Shown: one piece after another, positions 23,025-37,800 of the stretch
How positions within the stretch are numbered: position 1 is the stretch's first letter
Layout of the letters: every line of letters begins with the position of its first letter
Assembly (NCBI GenBank): GCA_030435675.1
Contig: CM059625.1
Location: 12,276,001-12,340,000 of the forward strand
DNA: 64,000 bases
DNA from: Steinernema hermaphroditum
Taxonomy: Eukaryota; Nematoda; Chromadorea; Rhabditida; Steinernematidae
Direction of reading: 5' to 3'
The notes under the pieces: generated by a model
What the model was told of the DNA's origin: nothing
Seen by the model: only the letters and a program-made list of their open reading frames with translations
Databases searched by the model: none
Position numbers and translations under genes: made by a program

Positions 23025-25851
23025 CTATCTTTGTCCGGACAGGCTTTGAGCGTTGAAGAGAGCTTCGAGATTGGTGCGATGCATGGAGCCGTTGAGTTCC
23101 ATGGGGATACCCGAGAGATTGAGCGAGTCGAGCACTCCCATCGTGCTCATCACGTCCGTCTCTATTTGACCTATGTGCTGAAAAATCAGGAGTAACTCGA
23201 CTTTTGGAGGTGACCGACTCCTACCATTAACGAGGGAAACAGAAGAGTGATGTTGGCAAGGCGGGAAGACCGCTCGAAGGCGTTCATGTGCGGGAAGCGC
23301 GTTTCCATGTAGCGTGTCAGCACTGTAATTATCCGGTCGCGCATGGTCTTCGACACGAGCGCCCCGTTAGCAGAAAGGGATGAGTCTAAAAGTGTCTTCT
23401 GATGTTAAGTGTGAAATAACAAAAGTGTAAAGGTGTAAACTGTGTAAAGTGTAAAATAAAAAAACTCCTAAAACTATCGTTCCGTTTCACAGGTGTTTAT
23501 CAGGCTGCCGTGATATTTTCGTATGGTGCAAACTTGGGTTTTTTTTTCTATTGAAAGTGGATGTTCGCATGAAAACATCATAGGCATAGCTCAGTCCTTT
23601 CATTACGCAAATTCGAAATAGAAATCTTAACCTTTCCCGTGGGAAACTTTGTCTGGGATATTTTGCGAAAATTTCAAATTTATACTTTTGGCACAAAATG
23701 TGATTCGGAGGACAGAGTGACTCACCATCTACCTCATATTTACAACTTTGCTACGCGCCGACTATTTTAGGAAGTTATTCGCAAATGTTAATCTTTGGAA
23801 TAATGTCGCTGTTGCTGCAAAGCACTTTGTGTTTTCGTTTCGCAAGAACAATGTCTGTCTGCCTGCGCAGCAGATCAGACGCTTTCCGGGTATTTATGTG
23901 GAAAAGTTACTCTCGTGACGTGGGTCGTTACTCACGTTCACAGGTGCAACATTTCCCATTTGGGCATTCAATGCTTCAGGACGCCATACCCGGAACCCAA
24001 AAAACAAACTCTGTTCGTAGTATCAGCAGGTAGCGAAAACAAACACTGGAGATCAGAAGAAAACAGAAAAGCAGTATGAAGTAATGTGGTAAACAAGGGA
24101 AGGGTAGACACCTACCATGCTGGAAAAGAGCGAGCGTTTTCGTGAGACAGTACTCGCTTTCGTCCATGTCCAGTTCCTTCAGTGGCTTGGCAACCATGTC
24201 GACCAGTTTCTTGCAGATGACCCCATATGTACGAGCCCATCTAAGACAGAAAGGATTACTAGAACGACCGTAATCCAGTGAGAACGAGGCACTTACTTCA
24301 CTTCCATCTGCTCCAATCCTTCATCGGAGTAAGGGATGTAAGACCCGTTTCCGATGGGTAATCCTATCCAGTCTCCGTTGTTTTTTATTTTGAAAGCAAA
24401 GTGTAACCAGCCGAACATCATGAAGTTTTTGCGGAAAAGGACCGTCTGAAAAGGACCGGTTGAATGTTGATAGGAACATTCCTAAGCCATTTCGGCCGCC
24501 CTCGATCAACGAAACTTCGTCTTTTCGCCAATTTTTACAGATTTTTTTCAAACAAAGCCTGCTCGGAAATTGCGACTTTTCGCATGAAACTATACAGAAA
24601 ATCGTAGCGATGGTATAAAATCGTACCTGGTCTTCTTGAGAAAGCATTTTAAAACATGGAATGGACATGCACCAGTCGGCAAGAAGAACAAAGTTTCGAT
24701 ACCATGCTGCGTAGAGATCATCGTCCTGCATTATACGTTCACAACGCCAGTTCAGCTAAATGGACTGTTTGTAAACAGCGGCCGATCTGAGATCGTCAGT
24801 ACCGGGGTGCGTTTGGTGACTAGTTGCGGGTTCTGAAGACCACATTTCAAAGAAACGTCTCGACCCCATTTCTCGATTATGTTTGTGTCTTCGGAACTGA
24901 CATTGTGGTCGTTGATCAATTCACAGTTTCTGTCTATGGTCAAAATGTATGCGGCGAAGGCCAAGTCGGCGTCTGAATGACAGATTTTAGACGTCGGTTC
25001 TACGGTAGCGTCCTCCTCACTTCTCTGTTCTATGTCTACCCCGTCGTTTGAGCTGGCATCCGAGCCTTCTACTTTGATCGGTCGATCTTTGTTTCTCTCT
25101 TCTCGAACGTCTAAATTCGCCTTTCCGGAACGCGCTAATTGCATCTGGTCACTTACGCTTCGGATTCATCCCTCCCAAAGTGCATTTGCGAAAACGGCAC
25201 GCTCGACATCTGTTTCGGCTTTCTACAAAAAAGGTCGCCGATTAGGACATCACGACTACGGTAAAACAGATTACCGTTGTTGATATCGCAGTTTCCCTTC
25301 GCGTGACAACGATAGTTTCGTCCATCGAAGACACTTCTTCTGAAGAACGCTTTGCAGCCATGGCACGAAGCCGCTCCGTAGTGGACACGTATAGAAGTCG
25401 TAGAACCGCACCCGACGCATGCCTGTACAACAGAATTACAGTACTCAATGGACGGAATAGAGGCATTAAACCGCTTATTTTTCCTACACTTTCTGCTTTC
25501 CCTTAATTTGTGACCTAGTGCTAAGTACGTGAGTGGACCCAATCTGAAGAGTAAATATTTAAAACACTGTGAAAATATAAACAAGATACAAAAACATGGT
25601 CTTAACTTGGGAACCCTTATCCTTTTACTTTCGCACACGCTTACCTGATTTGCCACGGAGGTCTTAGGGGATTTCTGAGGGGTAGAGCCAGAGGAACCGG
25701 TGGGTTGTGGAGAACTCGCTGGCTGAGGGGAAGGGGATGAAGATGCCGACTTGATGGACCCGCCACCGAGCATGCCGTCGACGGTGTAGTTTACGGTAAG
25801 GAGTCCTGCGGCCTGCAGCAGATCGACACCGGAACTCCCAACGTCGCTCAT
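23025..25851 (-). CDS. Nuclear hormone receptor (divergent, HNF4-like nematode type)
   Basis: Ligand-type transcription factor. Nine exons: 25851-25645, 25422-25275, 25222-25157, 25110-24803, 24755-24627, 24445-24297, 24240-24116, 23385-23225, 23177-23025; 1446 nt, 481 aa. Residues about 71-141 form the two C4 zinc fingers: ACVGCGSTTSIRVHYGAASC, then CHGCKAFFRRSV, then CHAKGNC and NRCRACRFRKCTLGGMNPK. The P-box CHGCKA differs from the usual CEGCKG or CNGCKT. A long acidic hinge follows. The ligand-binding domain has the signature around LADWCMSIPCFKMLSQEDQ and a helical end (MRDRIITVLTRYMETRFP, RSSRLANITLLFPSLM). The protein continues about 50 residues past that. The N-terminal 69 residues are Ser/Pro/Gly-rich. 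The ATG at 25851 follows a CTTTTTCAG acceptor, so an upstream untranslated exon or trans-splicing is likely. Confidence 0.92.
23402..23461. repeat. Low-complexity GTGTAAA-rich tract in NHR intron
   Basis: Irregular repetition of GTGTAAA/GTGAAAT units within the 730-nt seventh intron of the receptor gene. Probably neutral. Confidence 0.6.
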
Positions 25852-28800
25852 TCCAGACCGGCACTTTTCGTCCTGAAAAAGGAGATAATGCCGAGAGTCG
25901 GGTTCGGACGGCCGTTGTAATTGAAACGGCGGCCTAGTAAGGACGCGTAAGGTGCGCATAAACGCGCGTGACGAAACAAGATCGAAAAATCGCCGTCAGA
26001 GTTGTCTTGTTACATATACAACACCAAAACAGGCCCAATGGGAGAATGTAAACAGAACGAGAGTGCCGACGTAATCTACGTCACAATAACAGCGCCATTA
26101 CTTTCTCTGGGTTAGCCTGATTACAGTGAATCAGGTCGGCGGAATGTCTGTGTCTTCCGGTCGGCATCGCCCCACGCCTTCGTGCTTGAGTGAGGGGGCG
26201 GGCGAACCGTAATGGTTCGCCGTACTCCGGTCGATCGCGCGCTCGTTCGACTACCAGAAAATATTTGGATAAAACGGAAACAGCACAAATATCAGAAATG
26301 AGTCACAAATGATCGGGTTTACAGAGTTGGTCCACTTGTTTTTGTCAAAACAGTCGACGGTAAGCGAATTGTAAGGCGGGGCCGGGAAATGAAAAACAAG
26401 AGTGGTCGATTCGTCCGGTTTGGATCAGGTCGTGGGAATTGTTTGGGTCAAGTGGGAATTCTCCAAATGCAACTTTGAGAGCGAATCAAAGACCTCAAAG
26501 CTGCCAGAGAACGGGGTCGTTTTCAGCAAATTCAAAACGATAGGTCGTTCCATTGATAACTGGCTGAATTGCTCGAACTAAAGAATGAAACTTTCTACTT
26601 CGATCGAAGACAGACAAGCTAGACTTGCTAAGAGTAAGAACGATCTGGAATATTTTGACTCTATGGAGTTTGACCATAGACTAGAAACCATCTGAGTAAG
26701 CAGATGGGAGTTATGGTAAAAATGAATGCGAGCTTTTGTATCTTGCAGAATATTCAAGCGATCTAATGAAGGAAAATAACACGGACTATTAACCTGCATA
26801 GGCATTGTAGACAGGGAAAGTACACTCCTTTATTTTGCAAAAGACTATGACATTTGAGCAAATATTTAAGCAATGCAAAAACAGAAAAATAGGAAAAAGT
26901 GATCGGCTGTGCAATGTATCATTTAATGAGTAATCATCCGGTTTACCGTACTCTTATCTAGTTGTCCATCGTCGTCCCATTTCCGACGCACTATACTCAT
27001 CCCTAGCCTAGTACCCAACCTTGGTTCCCTCACCGGAAGGTTAATAATATCCTCTAAAGCATGTAGCAAAAAGGGGGACAAGCAGAAGGTCTGAAGCTTG
27101 TTCGGGAGGGCGGAACACCTGGATCGCCTCTCACAATGAGTGCATCCGCACATGTGTATATATGGATATTAATTAAAAGGGTGTTCGAGCGACGGAGACG
27201 CTGCACTTGAGGCGGAGAGGAAAGTGCAAAGAGGAAAACAGCAGAAAGTTGGCGGAATTCCGCTCCGCTCCAGCAACAAAAGGCTAATTATCACAAAACT
27301 TTCGACAGATTCGATGGGTAGAGCAAACAAATTCCAATAATGAACACTGTGTAATTATCCACTTCCTGACGGGTCCAGAGTGGGTTGAGCTGAGTCATCA
27401 CTTACTCAGAAGGCCCACCGGAAAATTTGTCACCGACCGTAATTGCGTGCATTGTTAGGCACGCTCCGTGCAGAAGTGTACGCGGTGACTCATCTGTTTT
27501 GGTCGGACCAGACAAGCCCTTCCAGTGAACTTTCCAATTTCTATGTTCAGCTGGAAGCCCCTAGAAAAGAAAGCAAACGAAGCACGAATCTCTACGACTT
27601 GTGACCTAGTGCACACAGGTCAAACGTTCGACGTCAAAGAGGGTCTAGACTAGACCTTTGCCTTTTATTTGTAGCTTTTTCTACAAAACAGCAAGAAGAC
27701 GCATGGATACGTAAATGTTGGCCTACGTAAGTGAGGTGCCAGACTACATACATTGTCAATGAGTTCACCAAACGCATTGTTTTCATGAACGCATCGAATC
27801 AAAATTGGAGTCTCATTGCTCACAATACAGCGCGTCAGAATAGGTAAACCATAAAAACCGATCAAGGTATCACCGGAAGATTACATCGGCATTTACTCGC
27901 CGAATTTATTTGTTAAGAAATTAAGTGTTGACATCAGACAACGCCTCATCCTCAAAATAAGCATAATTTTGCCTTTCACATAGCTATGCATTAACAAACC
28001 GCTCAGCAAAACAATCGTAGAAGCGAGCCCTACAGACTTGGATCTACGAACAACAAGTGTCCAAATTTGAATTTACAATCACCCATCTAGCAGGAGGACT
28101 TTACATCGATTTGTCTGACACTATAATACTATTTTAGTATATGGGAGTTTATTGAAAACGCAAACGAACCGTTTTGTAAACAGTCTGTCCAAATGGGAGA
28201 TTAATAACAAAAGGGAAAAGTCGAAAACAACGCTGCGCAAAAGGTGTGCAATTTGTTTTCAGACGCATACTGAGAAGTGTGTTTTTAGAGGTCGTTTTGT
28301 GTTTACGCTTCTGATCTCCAATTTTAGCAGTGTTTTGCGAAATGCCACTTAGCACACAAGGCGAACACCTTGGCGACGTCGGCAAAAACAAAAAGAAACC
28401 GTCGAGACTATTCAAAAACTGTACTTTTTTCAATTAGCGTAGAATCATCTGTGGGAAATGCCAAATGAAACAACGATTCAAGTAACTCGTATTTAACATT
28501 TTATTTGTGTCTCATGAATTGGGGATGTGAAACAATAGAACGCTTCAATTCACCTCAATTTGATTGTCTCATAGCTCATTTAGCTGTTGTTTCCTTATTG
28601 AAAGAAGAAAGAGAAAGTCTCTGACATAGAAAAGACAACTCTTGTGTTTGGAAGGTTCGTTGAGTGCCTCACCATGAACCTAGACATAACGCCCAAGTCA
28701 CATGACTAAGCACGAAACGAGCATTTGTGACTCCGTTTCCTCCGGTTTAATCTTTTCGTTCCTTCCTTTCGCAGCACTTCTGCATCTCACCGGATTCTTT

Positions 28801-31800
28801 TCTCGTCGTGAAACGTCCTAATAGAGCGGAAATGGACTTTTGCGTCGTTTTCCGGCTTCCTCGTTAAGTCATTTTCTCGTCTGGCCGGTACAATACGTAG
28901 CAGAAAAAGAAGAAGACATCTTTAGAAGTCATTCGCGGAAAAGGAAACGTCTAAAAGGAATGACTGTTTGAAACTGGCGCTAATTACGGCCACTAAAGGA
29001 CACCACCGCCGCGACGCTACCGTATCCCGCAAGTGTCAGAGAACATGGCGCGCGAAGGAACGGGTATTCCTTTCAAAAGAAATGACTGATAACCGAAGCG
29101 GGAAGGAGAGGAAACCCTCTCCCAGGTACGGTACGGTCAGAATGACACAAAAAGCGCAACTGTTGCTAAAGGGTTCAAACTACCGTCGATCTCGGTGATC
29201 TGTGGCCGATAATGCTCGTCGTGGGCTAAGCACTCACGTAGTTGTCAACAGACAAGTGATAATCGAGCGAACAAAGAAGTCCGAACAGAACTTATAACGG
29301 AGACGCCATCGGAAACCTCTCCGCTCATCAGTTCTTATCTAAGTGACCTCTTGATCTAAAATCACCCCACAGCCGGGTAACGGGAAAGTCCTCAGGTACG
29401 GTTTTTGGGTGTTCGCTCGTAACCGATCAAACCGTGAAGCTACAACCGCTTCCTTGTTCGCGCGGGCACAAAAAGTACATCGTCACATGGCAATAGTGCA
29501 ACCGCGTCGAATCGCAACCGTTGCAATTCGCTTCAACCCTCTTCAGCTGAGCTGAGCAAAGGAGGCTGTGAAGACCGCCAGCTAAGCTTCGAGCAAAAAG
29601 TTTGTATGATAGCGAAATAGAAGTTTGACAGCTGACAGCATAATTCATGTTTACTCATCATGGAGCGACACTTTGAAACCGAGTCACATACGGTACTGGG
29701 TTCGTGCAGAACGATAAGACATTAGGGTGATCTCTGAAATTGCGCCTCTCACAAGCTCGGTCGCAAACATCGTACGTACACTACTATCTTTGTTTGCGTT
29801 TTTTATGAAAATTTCCCCAAAAATTCAGTGGTCGTATAAGGGAAGGGATCTCTCACAAAACCTGAGATATTGTAGCATAAAACGCTCAGTAAGAGGGTCG
29901 AAGAGAATAACAGAATAACAAGGCAAAGCTGCAACAATACTCAGTCAACTTCAAAAAGCAGAATCTCTTTATCATCGTACTAAACATTGGACCCGACAAC
30001 CAAAACAGAATAGCAGAAGATAAAGTATAAAGACACTTTTAATCCACGATTTATGAAAACTATGCTACAATCCGGAACAGCGAGACGCGAAGAAATTTAT
30101 TAAAATATGGCAGAAGCCAACTAAGACAATTTTTTCAGAAAGGTCACAGAGTTAACACGTACTGAAGCACGTATTTCGGCGATTGCTTGAGTACGTCTTT
30201 GATAAAAGCAAAGTTATCTGCGCTGACGTCAGAAATAGGTGTACCAAACAACACCCTGGGGTAGTGGAATTTGGGACTCGAACGCTGTCGTTTCCACCGA
30301 AAGGTGTATCAGCTGCTTGCTCTATACAGGTGAGTTTCTTTGAAACTACTGTTGAACGATCGAAAGATGAAAGTCGATAAGTGGATCTTTTTCGCTACCG
30401 ACGCCCCTGTGGAATCCAGAAATGACAGTTTAGTGTACCTTCCTGAAGAACTAAAAGATCAACACCGGTCAAAACGGGTTTGACACTTTGCGACAAATCG
30501 GTGTGACACTCGAAAAGGCCGTGACCACAAAAGTTCAGTTTGTCGTTTTTGGTGGATTAGCACAGCCAATTTTTCAGAGACCACTGAGCATGCTGAGGTC
30601 AGCAGTACGCCCGAGAGCACTTCTGCGAAGCGGCGTTCAACTCTACCGTGAAACGTCTTGCAGCTCGACGTTTCGTAAATATTCAGTATATGTTTGTGTT
30701 CTGAAAAAGGCGTCCCTTAAGGATATTCCAACGCAACTGCAAGATACTTTAGGGGAAAGGTCAATGCGCATGGCTCCCAAACAAAACGCCGTCACACAAA
30801 TGAACTAGTGCACGAGATAATACGGTACTTACAATGGTCCTAATGTCAGGCGTGATTCCTTAGAGGGATTACGTTGTTCATATCTCAGCTGAGTGCGAAG
30901 ACAAAAGGTAGATAGGGATGGATGAGCAATGGGTTCCGGGCATGGGGCTGGTTTATAGGTGAATAAGCGGATGGGCCCAGCGACCGAATGGAATTGCGCT
31001 CAGGCACAAACTCCCGCACCACGGCCGAAGGAACGGCCCTTGGAGGAGAGGTGTTCGCAAACATTTATAAACACTCGATGACAGCCCCGAAAGTCCGCGT
31101 GGCATCCCGAGCCACGTGCCTTCAGCAAAGGACGGATTCAGCAGAAATAGAAGTATAAAATACTGAAAACACGCAGGTCTAATTGAGTCACTCGCCAGCA
31201 AACAGCCGCAAACGCTGAAGGCAACAAAGCGGCCGCGTAGGCATGCAACGGGGCCTTAATCTAGGAGATATGAAGTTGGCGTACGGTAGTGCCGTTTGTA
31301 GCCAAAGTTCATTCAACAATTACTGCGTCTGTTTTCCTACAAAACACGCAAAACCCACTCAGTGCACTTTCGATCGGCTCTAACAAGTTCTCTGACAAAA
31401 GAATTACAATTTGAATTAACGTCTTAATTGGTCTCGTACAATACAAACGAAGTTAGCGCAGTGAGTAGCAGAAGAGAACAAAGCAAGGCTGGACTAATAA
31501 TGTGTTAGAGCAACGTCCAGTAGACACTTTTGGTGTCACTTTGCAAAAAAAAAATAAATGAAATCAATGAAGGTGGAACATTTAGTCGATGGAGTTGCAA
31601 ACAGATCAACTTCTTTTGCAAGAGCCCCAGAGCGTCACGCGATCAGATCTTTATTCAACTTGACTTCTGACCCAGATCAAAGTGGTCAAAGTGTTGCAGC
31701 GCGTCTGTTTTGTACGTGAGTAAACGGACGATGACTAAAAATGCACCAGAGATTAGGATCTCGAATCGTTTGATTACGCAGAAAAGGAGCGACCGACCTA

Positions 31801-34800
31801 CTTTTGACATTTCAAAAGTGTGTTTGTGTACGTCGCAGAAAATTAGCAGCAAGTGCAGCAAGTGCAAATTCCATAGGCGCAAGAATTGTATCGCGGATAC
31901 AGCTAGATCTCTCGCACTTAATCCCTTAAAACGTTCAATGATTTCAGTCCTTCTCAATTTGGACGTAGGTTACGCGGCGAAAGACGACGAGGCACACGAC
32001 AGAATATAAACCAGACGGTCCAGATGGTAGTTCGCGAGGCCATATGATACATGTACTTGGGCATCCTTATACAAACGCGAAAATCACCGACGGATTGTTG
32101 CGATACCGATCGTGGCGGGCGGCGACAAGTCGATCGAACAAGGGACGGACGCAGGGATCAGCGCGATCAAAGCACAGAACACAGCTCGCCTGTTGTTTTC
32201 CAGTGCACGTACACACAAACAGTCTAAGTCGTCGAGAGTTCAACTCCGAGTGGCCGGTGCAGCCTTGTCCGTTTCTTCGTCCACCGGTGACTCTAATTTC
32301 CACAGAGGCCACCGTTCTTGCTCGTCACACCGGCGCTGTTTTACGCTTGTACGAGTAATCTTTTGACCTTTCCATTCGTTCTTTTTTAAAGACCACCGTG
32401 ACGAGGGTGGAAGAAGTGGTGTCCTCCCAAAGCAGAGAGCAGAGTGATCATCGAAGAAGACGGACAGAGGCGACGAGGCAGCGACGGCGAGATCTTTGAT
32501 ACATCTGCACCATGATCGCGGCTGCGAGATTTGAGCCCCAACACAGATGTTCGAAATACAAACAAACAAGATCGGAGTGGTGATCTCGCTCGGTGTCCAT
32601 TCATCCAGTTCAACCGGCGGCCGGTCGTGTAGGCCATTTACAAGAAGAACACACGCGACTTCCGCATTTCGCGCGTCTAGACAAGAACGCCCGAGGAGGG
32701 CTGATCTGCGCACTGATATAAAGGGAACGCCGGACGAGAAGAAAGGAACGAACGCTGACCGATTTGGAAATAGGACTAATCAATCGGGGTTTGTTATCAG
32801 AGTTCACCCTGACGAGTAGGTGAACGGACTCAGCTTACGAGGGCATCCCGAGGCAGTGCAGTTTCATCTGCGAGCTCGCTCCAAAATGGCCCCTGCTGGG
32901 AGGAATCAGAAGAGCAACGATGGCGCTGATCACTGATTGATCTCGAACTCTTCTCGCGTTTCGCCGCATCGGCGTCGCCGCGAATGAGCGTCGACCGCTC
33001 GATTTTTTGATACCACACTTTTGACGTCGCTGGTACAACGAACAGATCAAAAAAGTCATGTTTGATAGGATTACAAACATCGGCTCTATGGTCACGTGAA
33101 CAGGGCTCTGAACCAAAGGGGGGAGGGTGAAAGAGCAAAAAATGCCTGATCCAGTGGGGAACGCAAAGTAGTCATGGATGCAAACGCAGAATCGATTGCA
33201 ACTTGTTCGGTGCTCGGTTCAAACTACATACAGGACAGCGCGGACAGGAAGCGAACGCACGAGTTATCGTTTGGCGATAGAACGCCGCCTCTTACATCAG
33301 ATGGGAAGTCGCCGGGAGGCAGGAAATCGCCCATTCGAAAGGGGGCGTGCTGAAAACAAACCGTCTTCGAGGGCTCATCACAGAAACAAATAATACAAAA
33401 GTGCCCGCACTCGCAAACACTTCATGATCGCCTATAGATCGCAGAGACGTGGCCAGTTACGTCGTCCGTGGAGCCTGTTATTAGACAGGAAAGGACAATC
33501 AGCCTTAACAACCTTTGAGGGCCTGCTAATGGCTTTGCAGTCGAGGTGTTGTTTTCACTTAAAACGAACTGGAACACAGTCCGATGACTGGACGGTCGTA
33601 CTAAGACCATGGCGAAGGCAGAATGCCTCTACACACTTTCACCATAAGTTCCTCAAATAAGCCCTCAAAACTGATCGGCTCGTCGTAGTTGCACTAGAGT
33701 TAACAAGACTACCGTATCCCGACAGGCTACGAGAATTGAGCAACGACAAATGATCGTTGGACTTTCCCTCGTGGCCGTCGACGGCGGTGACCCACGCAGG
33801 TGCGCAGAGAGTGACGACAGTTCCCACCGCTTTTCCCTGAGGACCATCCGCTTTCCCGACCTCTGCACAAGAATTCATTTGTGACGTAGAAGAATGCTAA
33901 ATTGGGCTACGAAATGGAAATGTTTGAAAACTAAAGAGCAAAAAGAGAGACAGAAAACAATAACACTTGCTCTCTTGGAATATTTTAATTAATTAGAATC
34001 TGGAATGTACTTATCCTTTATTCTACAATAACGACCACCATGGAAAAACTTTTTTGTATTCTGTAAAAAAATAAGCCCAGTTTGTCAGATATATCTCTGT
34101 CGCATTTGCACAGCAGAGAATAAAAGAAATTTTTGGTGTAGTTATTGTTATTGTTGAGATTGTAAATGTTGGGCGAAGATGAGGAACCAAACGGCACCAA
34201 ACGTCGTGTTTTTTGTGGTTTCGCGACCTGCAGGAAATACAAAGTTGGGAGAACACAAACAACAAGTAATTAGCTATCCGAAGCACCTTTCCTCCTCTTT
34301 CAAAGGGACATGCTACAGTATTCCCCTGCGAATTTGCCCTCGAAATAATGTAACGTGGATAAGAACCTCGCTTCCATACTCTTCACCGAGCAACACACTA
34401 TGACGCAGCTCTGATCTCTTAATTTCTCTTCATAATCCCCGTGACTCACTCTTTTGTGTTAGTTACGCCGATTGGTCTCCCCTTTTGCCAAACGAAATAC
34501 TCGGAAATGCCTCTGTTCAATAGGTGAAATATTTCATTGATGCCAGCCTGCAGACCGTGACACACCAAACATTTCTGGGAATTTCGAAACGTAAGGGCAC
34601 CGTCACCATAGATACATGAGAGCAGAGAGCTTTTGTTGCGGAGTTCAATTTCAAAACGGCGACGACCTGTGCGCGCAGAAATAAGCAGCGCGCTCGCGGC
34701 ATTCCCGGTTCTCAATAATTCATCGTTTACGTGAGTGAGCTGAAGTTACGATTGTACTTCCGAACGCTCAACGTCATGTTTATAATCTCGTTAACCTTTC

Positions 34801-37800
34801 CGCGAAGAACTCTATGCGCAGTTTCCAACGGTACGCGATTGCGTTTAGTTTATAAAAAGAAAGGGGCGAAGAAATCTTAGAGATCACGGCAGCGTCACTG
34901 CCGGTTGGGCGGTGAGGATGAGTAGGTCGTGATAATACAGGCACAGGTTCACAAACAAGGAGACGGAAAAGATGTGAGGTCATCAGGCAGACGTTCGTCA
35001 GATGAACTCGTTGAATGCTGCGTTCAGTAGCCCTTGGCGGGCTTATGGCGGGCACGTCTAGCGGGGAAGCCCCAAATTCCGTTGGCGTGACACCGCCAGG
35101 TCGGATGCATTCTATTTTTGGTGGCGTGGATATAGAAAAAGCCCGAGAAAAGGAGATGACGCGAAAGGTGGTACCGTTCTCCTTAGAATCACCTTTAGAG
35201 CCATATCTCGTAGGGCCGAGATAGGGGCGTCATAAACATAAAACAGAGATAACGACACAATGACAAAAATGAGCTCTAGATCAACAAGTGCGCACTGAAA
35301 TGAAGCCACGTCGTATCCCGAAAAGGGGCGATCTTAGGCCCAAGGACGGCGCAAAAACAGAAGTACGCGTAGACTGTCTTCTCCGAAAGGTGCTTGACGC
35401 ACGCGCAATGGAGTCGAAACATGTTTGTGTTTACGCGAGCCTCCCACAGGTGGTTTCCATTCTCAGAGGGGCACATCGCAGTGCCGCCACATTCAACCCC
35501 TACAGTAGTCGCTGTTTTTCAAAGAAAGGGGTGGAACACATGGTCGGGCACGTCATTGGAATTCACGAGACCGTTCGCTTCTCGGTAAAGTCATAATTAA
35601 AGTCCGATATTAGTTCGAGGAGATGAGCACATAATGTCGAGATGGGTACAGGGTGAACACATATGAAGCAAAACAAGATAAAAAGTGGTGGCCGAAACTT
35701 TGATGGGTGGGAGTATTTTGGATATTCACCGTTGACGAAAGCGTGGTGTGATGAAAAAACACGAGCACAAAGTAAGAGAAAAGCTGAAAACTTACGGAAT
35801 CATCTACCTTCGCTTTACGCATGGAATGTTTTTTTAAAAGAAGCCACGATTCTATGACTAATTTGACGACAGTTACATGTCTTTATATTGCATAACTCGT
35901 TTGTCTATGACTTGGATTGATGCGCGACCTTCAGGTCGGATAACTGACAGCACAGCAGCGTTCAGTAAATTTAGAAAACGTGAAACAGAAAGGATCGTCG
36001 AAATTGAGCTCAGTGATCTGTTTGTGCGGATCGAGACCTTTTTGCTGCGATCTTTGTTTGCACCGGCTCTACGCGGAACGGAGATCGGAGGGGGTCAGTT
36101 GCAATTTGATTTGATCTCTTCGATCTCTGTGAACTTCAGAACTGTCGATTCCGCCCACGCACCGTCCACCAGCAGTCGTCCGATACTGCTGGCGTGCTCC
36201 ATTTTCAGCAGTCTTGCGTATTTGTTTCTGGACGAAAACTGTGTACAAAGTACAGAACTGTCATTCAGTTTGACAAAAAAGAACTTTAAAGCTATGAAAA
36301 CGCAAATGTGAGACTGGAACCCACAGTTTCCCTAATCGACCAATCTTTGCTCCACAACTTTTCTCGTTGCACTATACACATAATTTGTCTTCACTCATGT
36401 CTTTTAATTCTATCTGCGCGCATGCCTCGAATGCATTTTCATGGAAACTGCGCAAAGTTCGAATATTGTTTGCGCTACAAAACTCCGGTTCTCGCTATTG
36501 GAAACGAAAATGTTTTTCTGCTCTTTAATGCAAATTCACCGAAAGGACAGTTGAAAGATATCCGAACGAAAGCAACGACCAACATCCGTTCTTTGCGGAT
36601 ACACTTTGCCGGGGTCGAATACAGCATCCGCCTGGCTCTTCCTCTGCACCAACACAGACACTGTTTCCTATCTCCGGGACCTTCGCATTTAAAATTATAA
36701 TAAAGAGGTTAGACCAGGTATCGAAAATGTTGATGTCAAGCAATAGGAAACCGATAAATAAACGCTACGTCTACACAATGCTTACCACGTCTACTTCTGA
36801 TCACCTAGGAATACACATATGTGCAAGGAAAGACCGCCACATTCAATGACCGCCAGTTTCCTTACACGAAGCTGTAAAGACTGTAGAGTTCGCCCTTCGG
36901 GCTCGTTTAAAATCAATAGGTACGAGCCTAAGCCAAGGCTGGACCATGGACAAAAAATGACGCCTCGCCCAAATATCTAGTTACCTTTTAAAGCCTAAAC
37001 CTTAACCAAGCCTAGGTGTAGGACATACACAAAGAAGATATAAGCTCGTAATACATTGAGATCTCACAGTGGCAACGATATCAACAAATTCCAGAATTCT
37101 CAATAACCGGTTGTGTACATTTGTCCACATGATCATAGAGGGAACAGTGGTAAAAGTACCTTAAAGGCGTCAAAAGCCACTAATGAAGGATGTATGCTAA
37201 ATATCAGTACAATGATTATTCAATCGGAAACTACTCTTCGAATGTCACTCCGTTTAGCTCAAAGTTTACTTGTCGAAACTGCTACAAGACGTTCAAGTGC
37301 TAGTTCTTACAACTGCTACAAATGGTAGCAAATCGCTATGAAAAATATTGACAACTCGAAGTTACATTTATCGGACTTTAACTATATTTTCGCTGTTCGA
37401 AGAACAATAACTTTTTGCAGATACTGTAGCTCTATGCTGACGCCATTTGTCGTACTTTCGCTGCAGCCATTAATATAAATAACATTCATTCTAAATTAGC
37501 TGACAATTACCAATGACTCAATTATACGCATGCAATGAAGTTATATGAGCTTTTTGATCGGCACCATCACAATCCTTTTTGGGAGTTCCGCTAATATTTA
37601 ATAAGCAGCATATTCCAACTTTGCTGCTGCACTTGAGCACCGCTGACTCACTGTGTTTTCAGAGAAATCGCTCACAAACAACCCCTAATGGCCCGAAATC
37701 TTTACGTCTTCGTAGGTGAGTAAGCTGTGCACTTTTCCATCCGAGCTATAGAAATCCCAACTCGTTCTTTGTGAGGGCATGGGAATGTCACTGGGTATCC

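Noticed and set aside
30260..30275. GGGACTCGAACG, resembling a minus-strand tRNA T-arm
   Set aside because: The flanking sequence does not fold into a cloverleaf.
32044..32713. Overlapping open frames around 32 kb
   Set aside because: Long frames on both strands in a GC-rich island, without splice-consistent structure or recognisable motifs.
34446..34715. Minus-strand 89-codon frame with CLVCHGL
   Set aside because: A single CxxC without further ligands, no acceptor in phase and no neighbours; probably chance.
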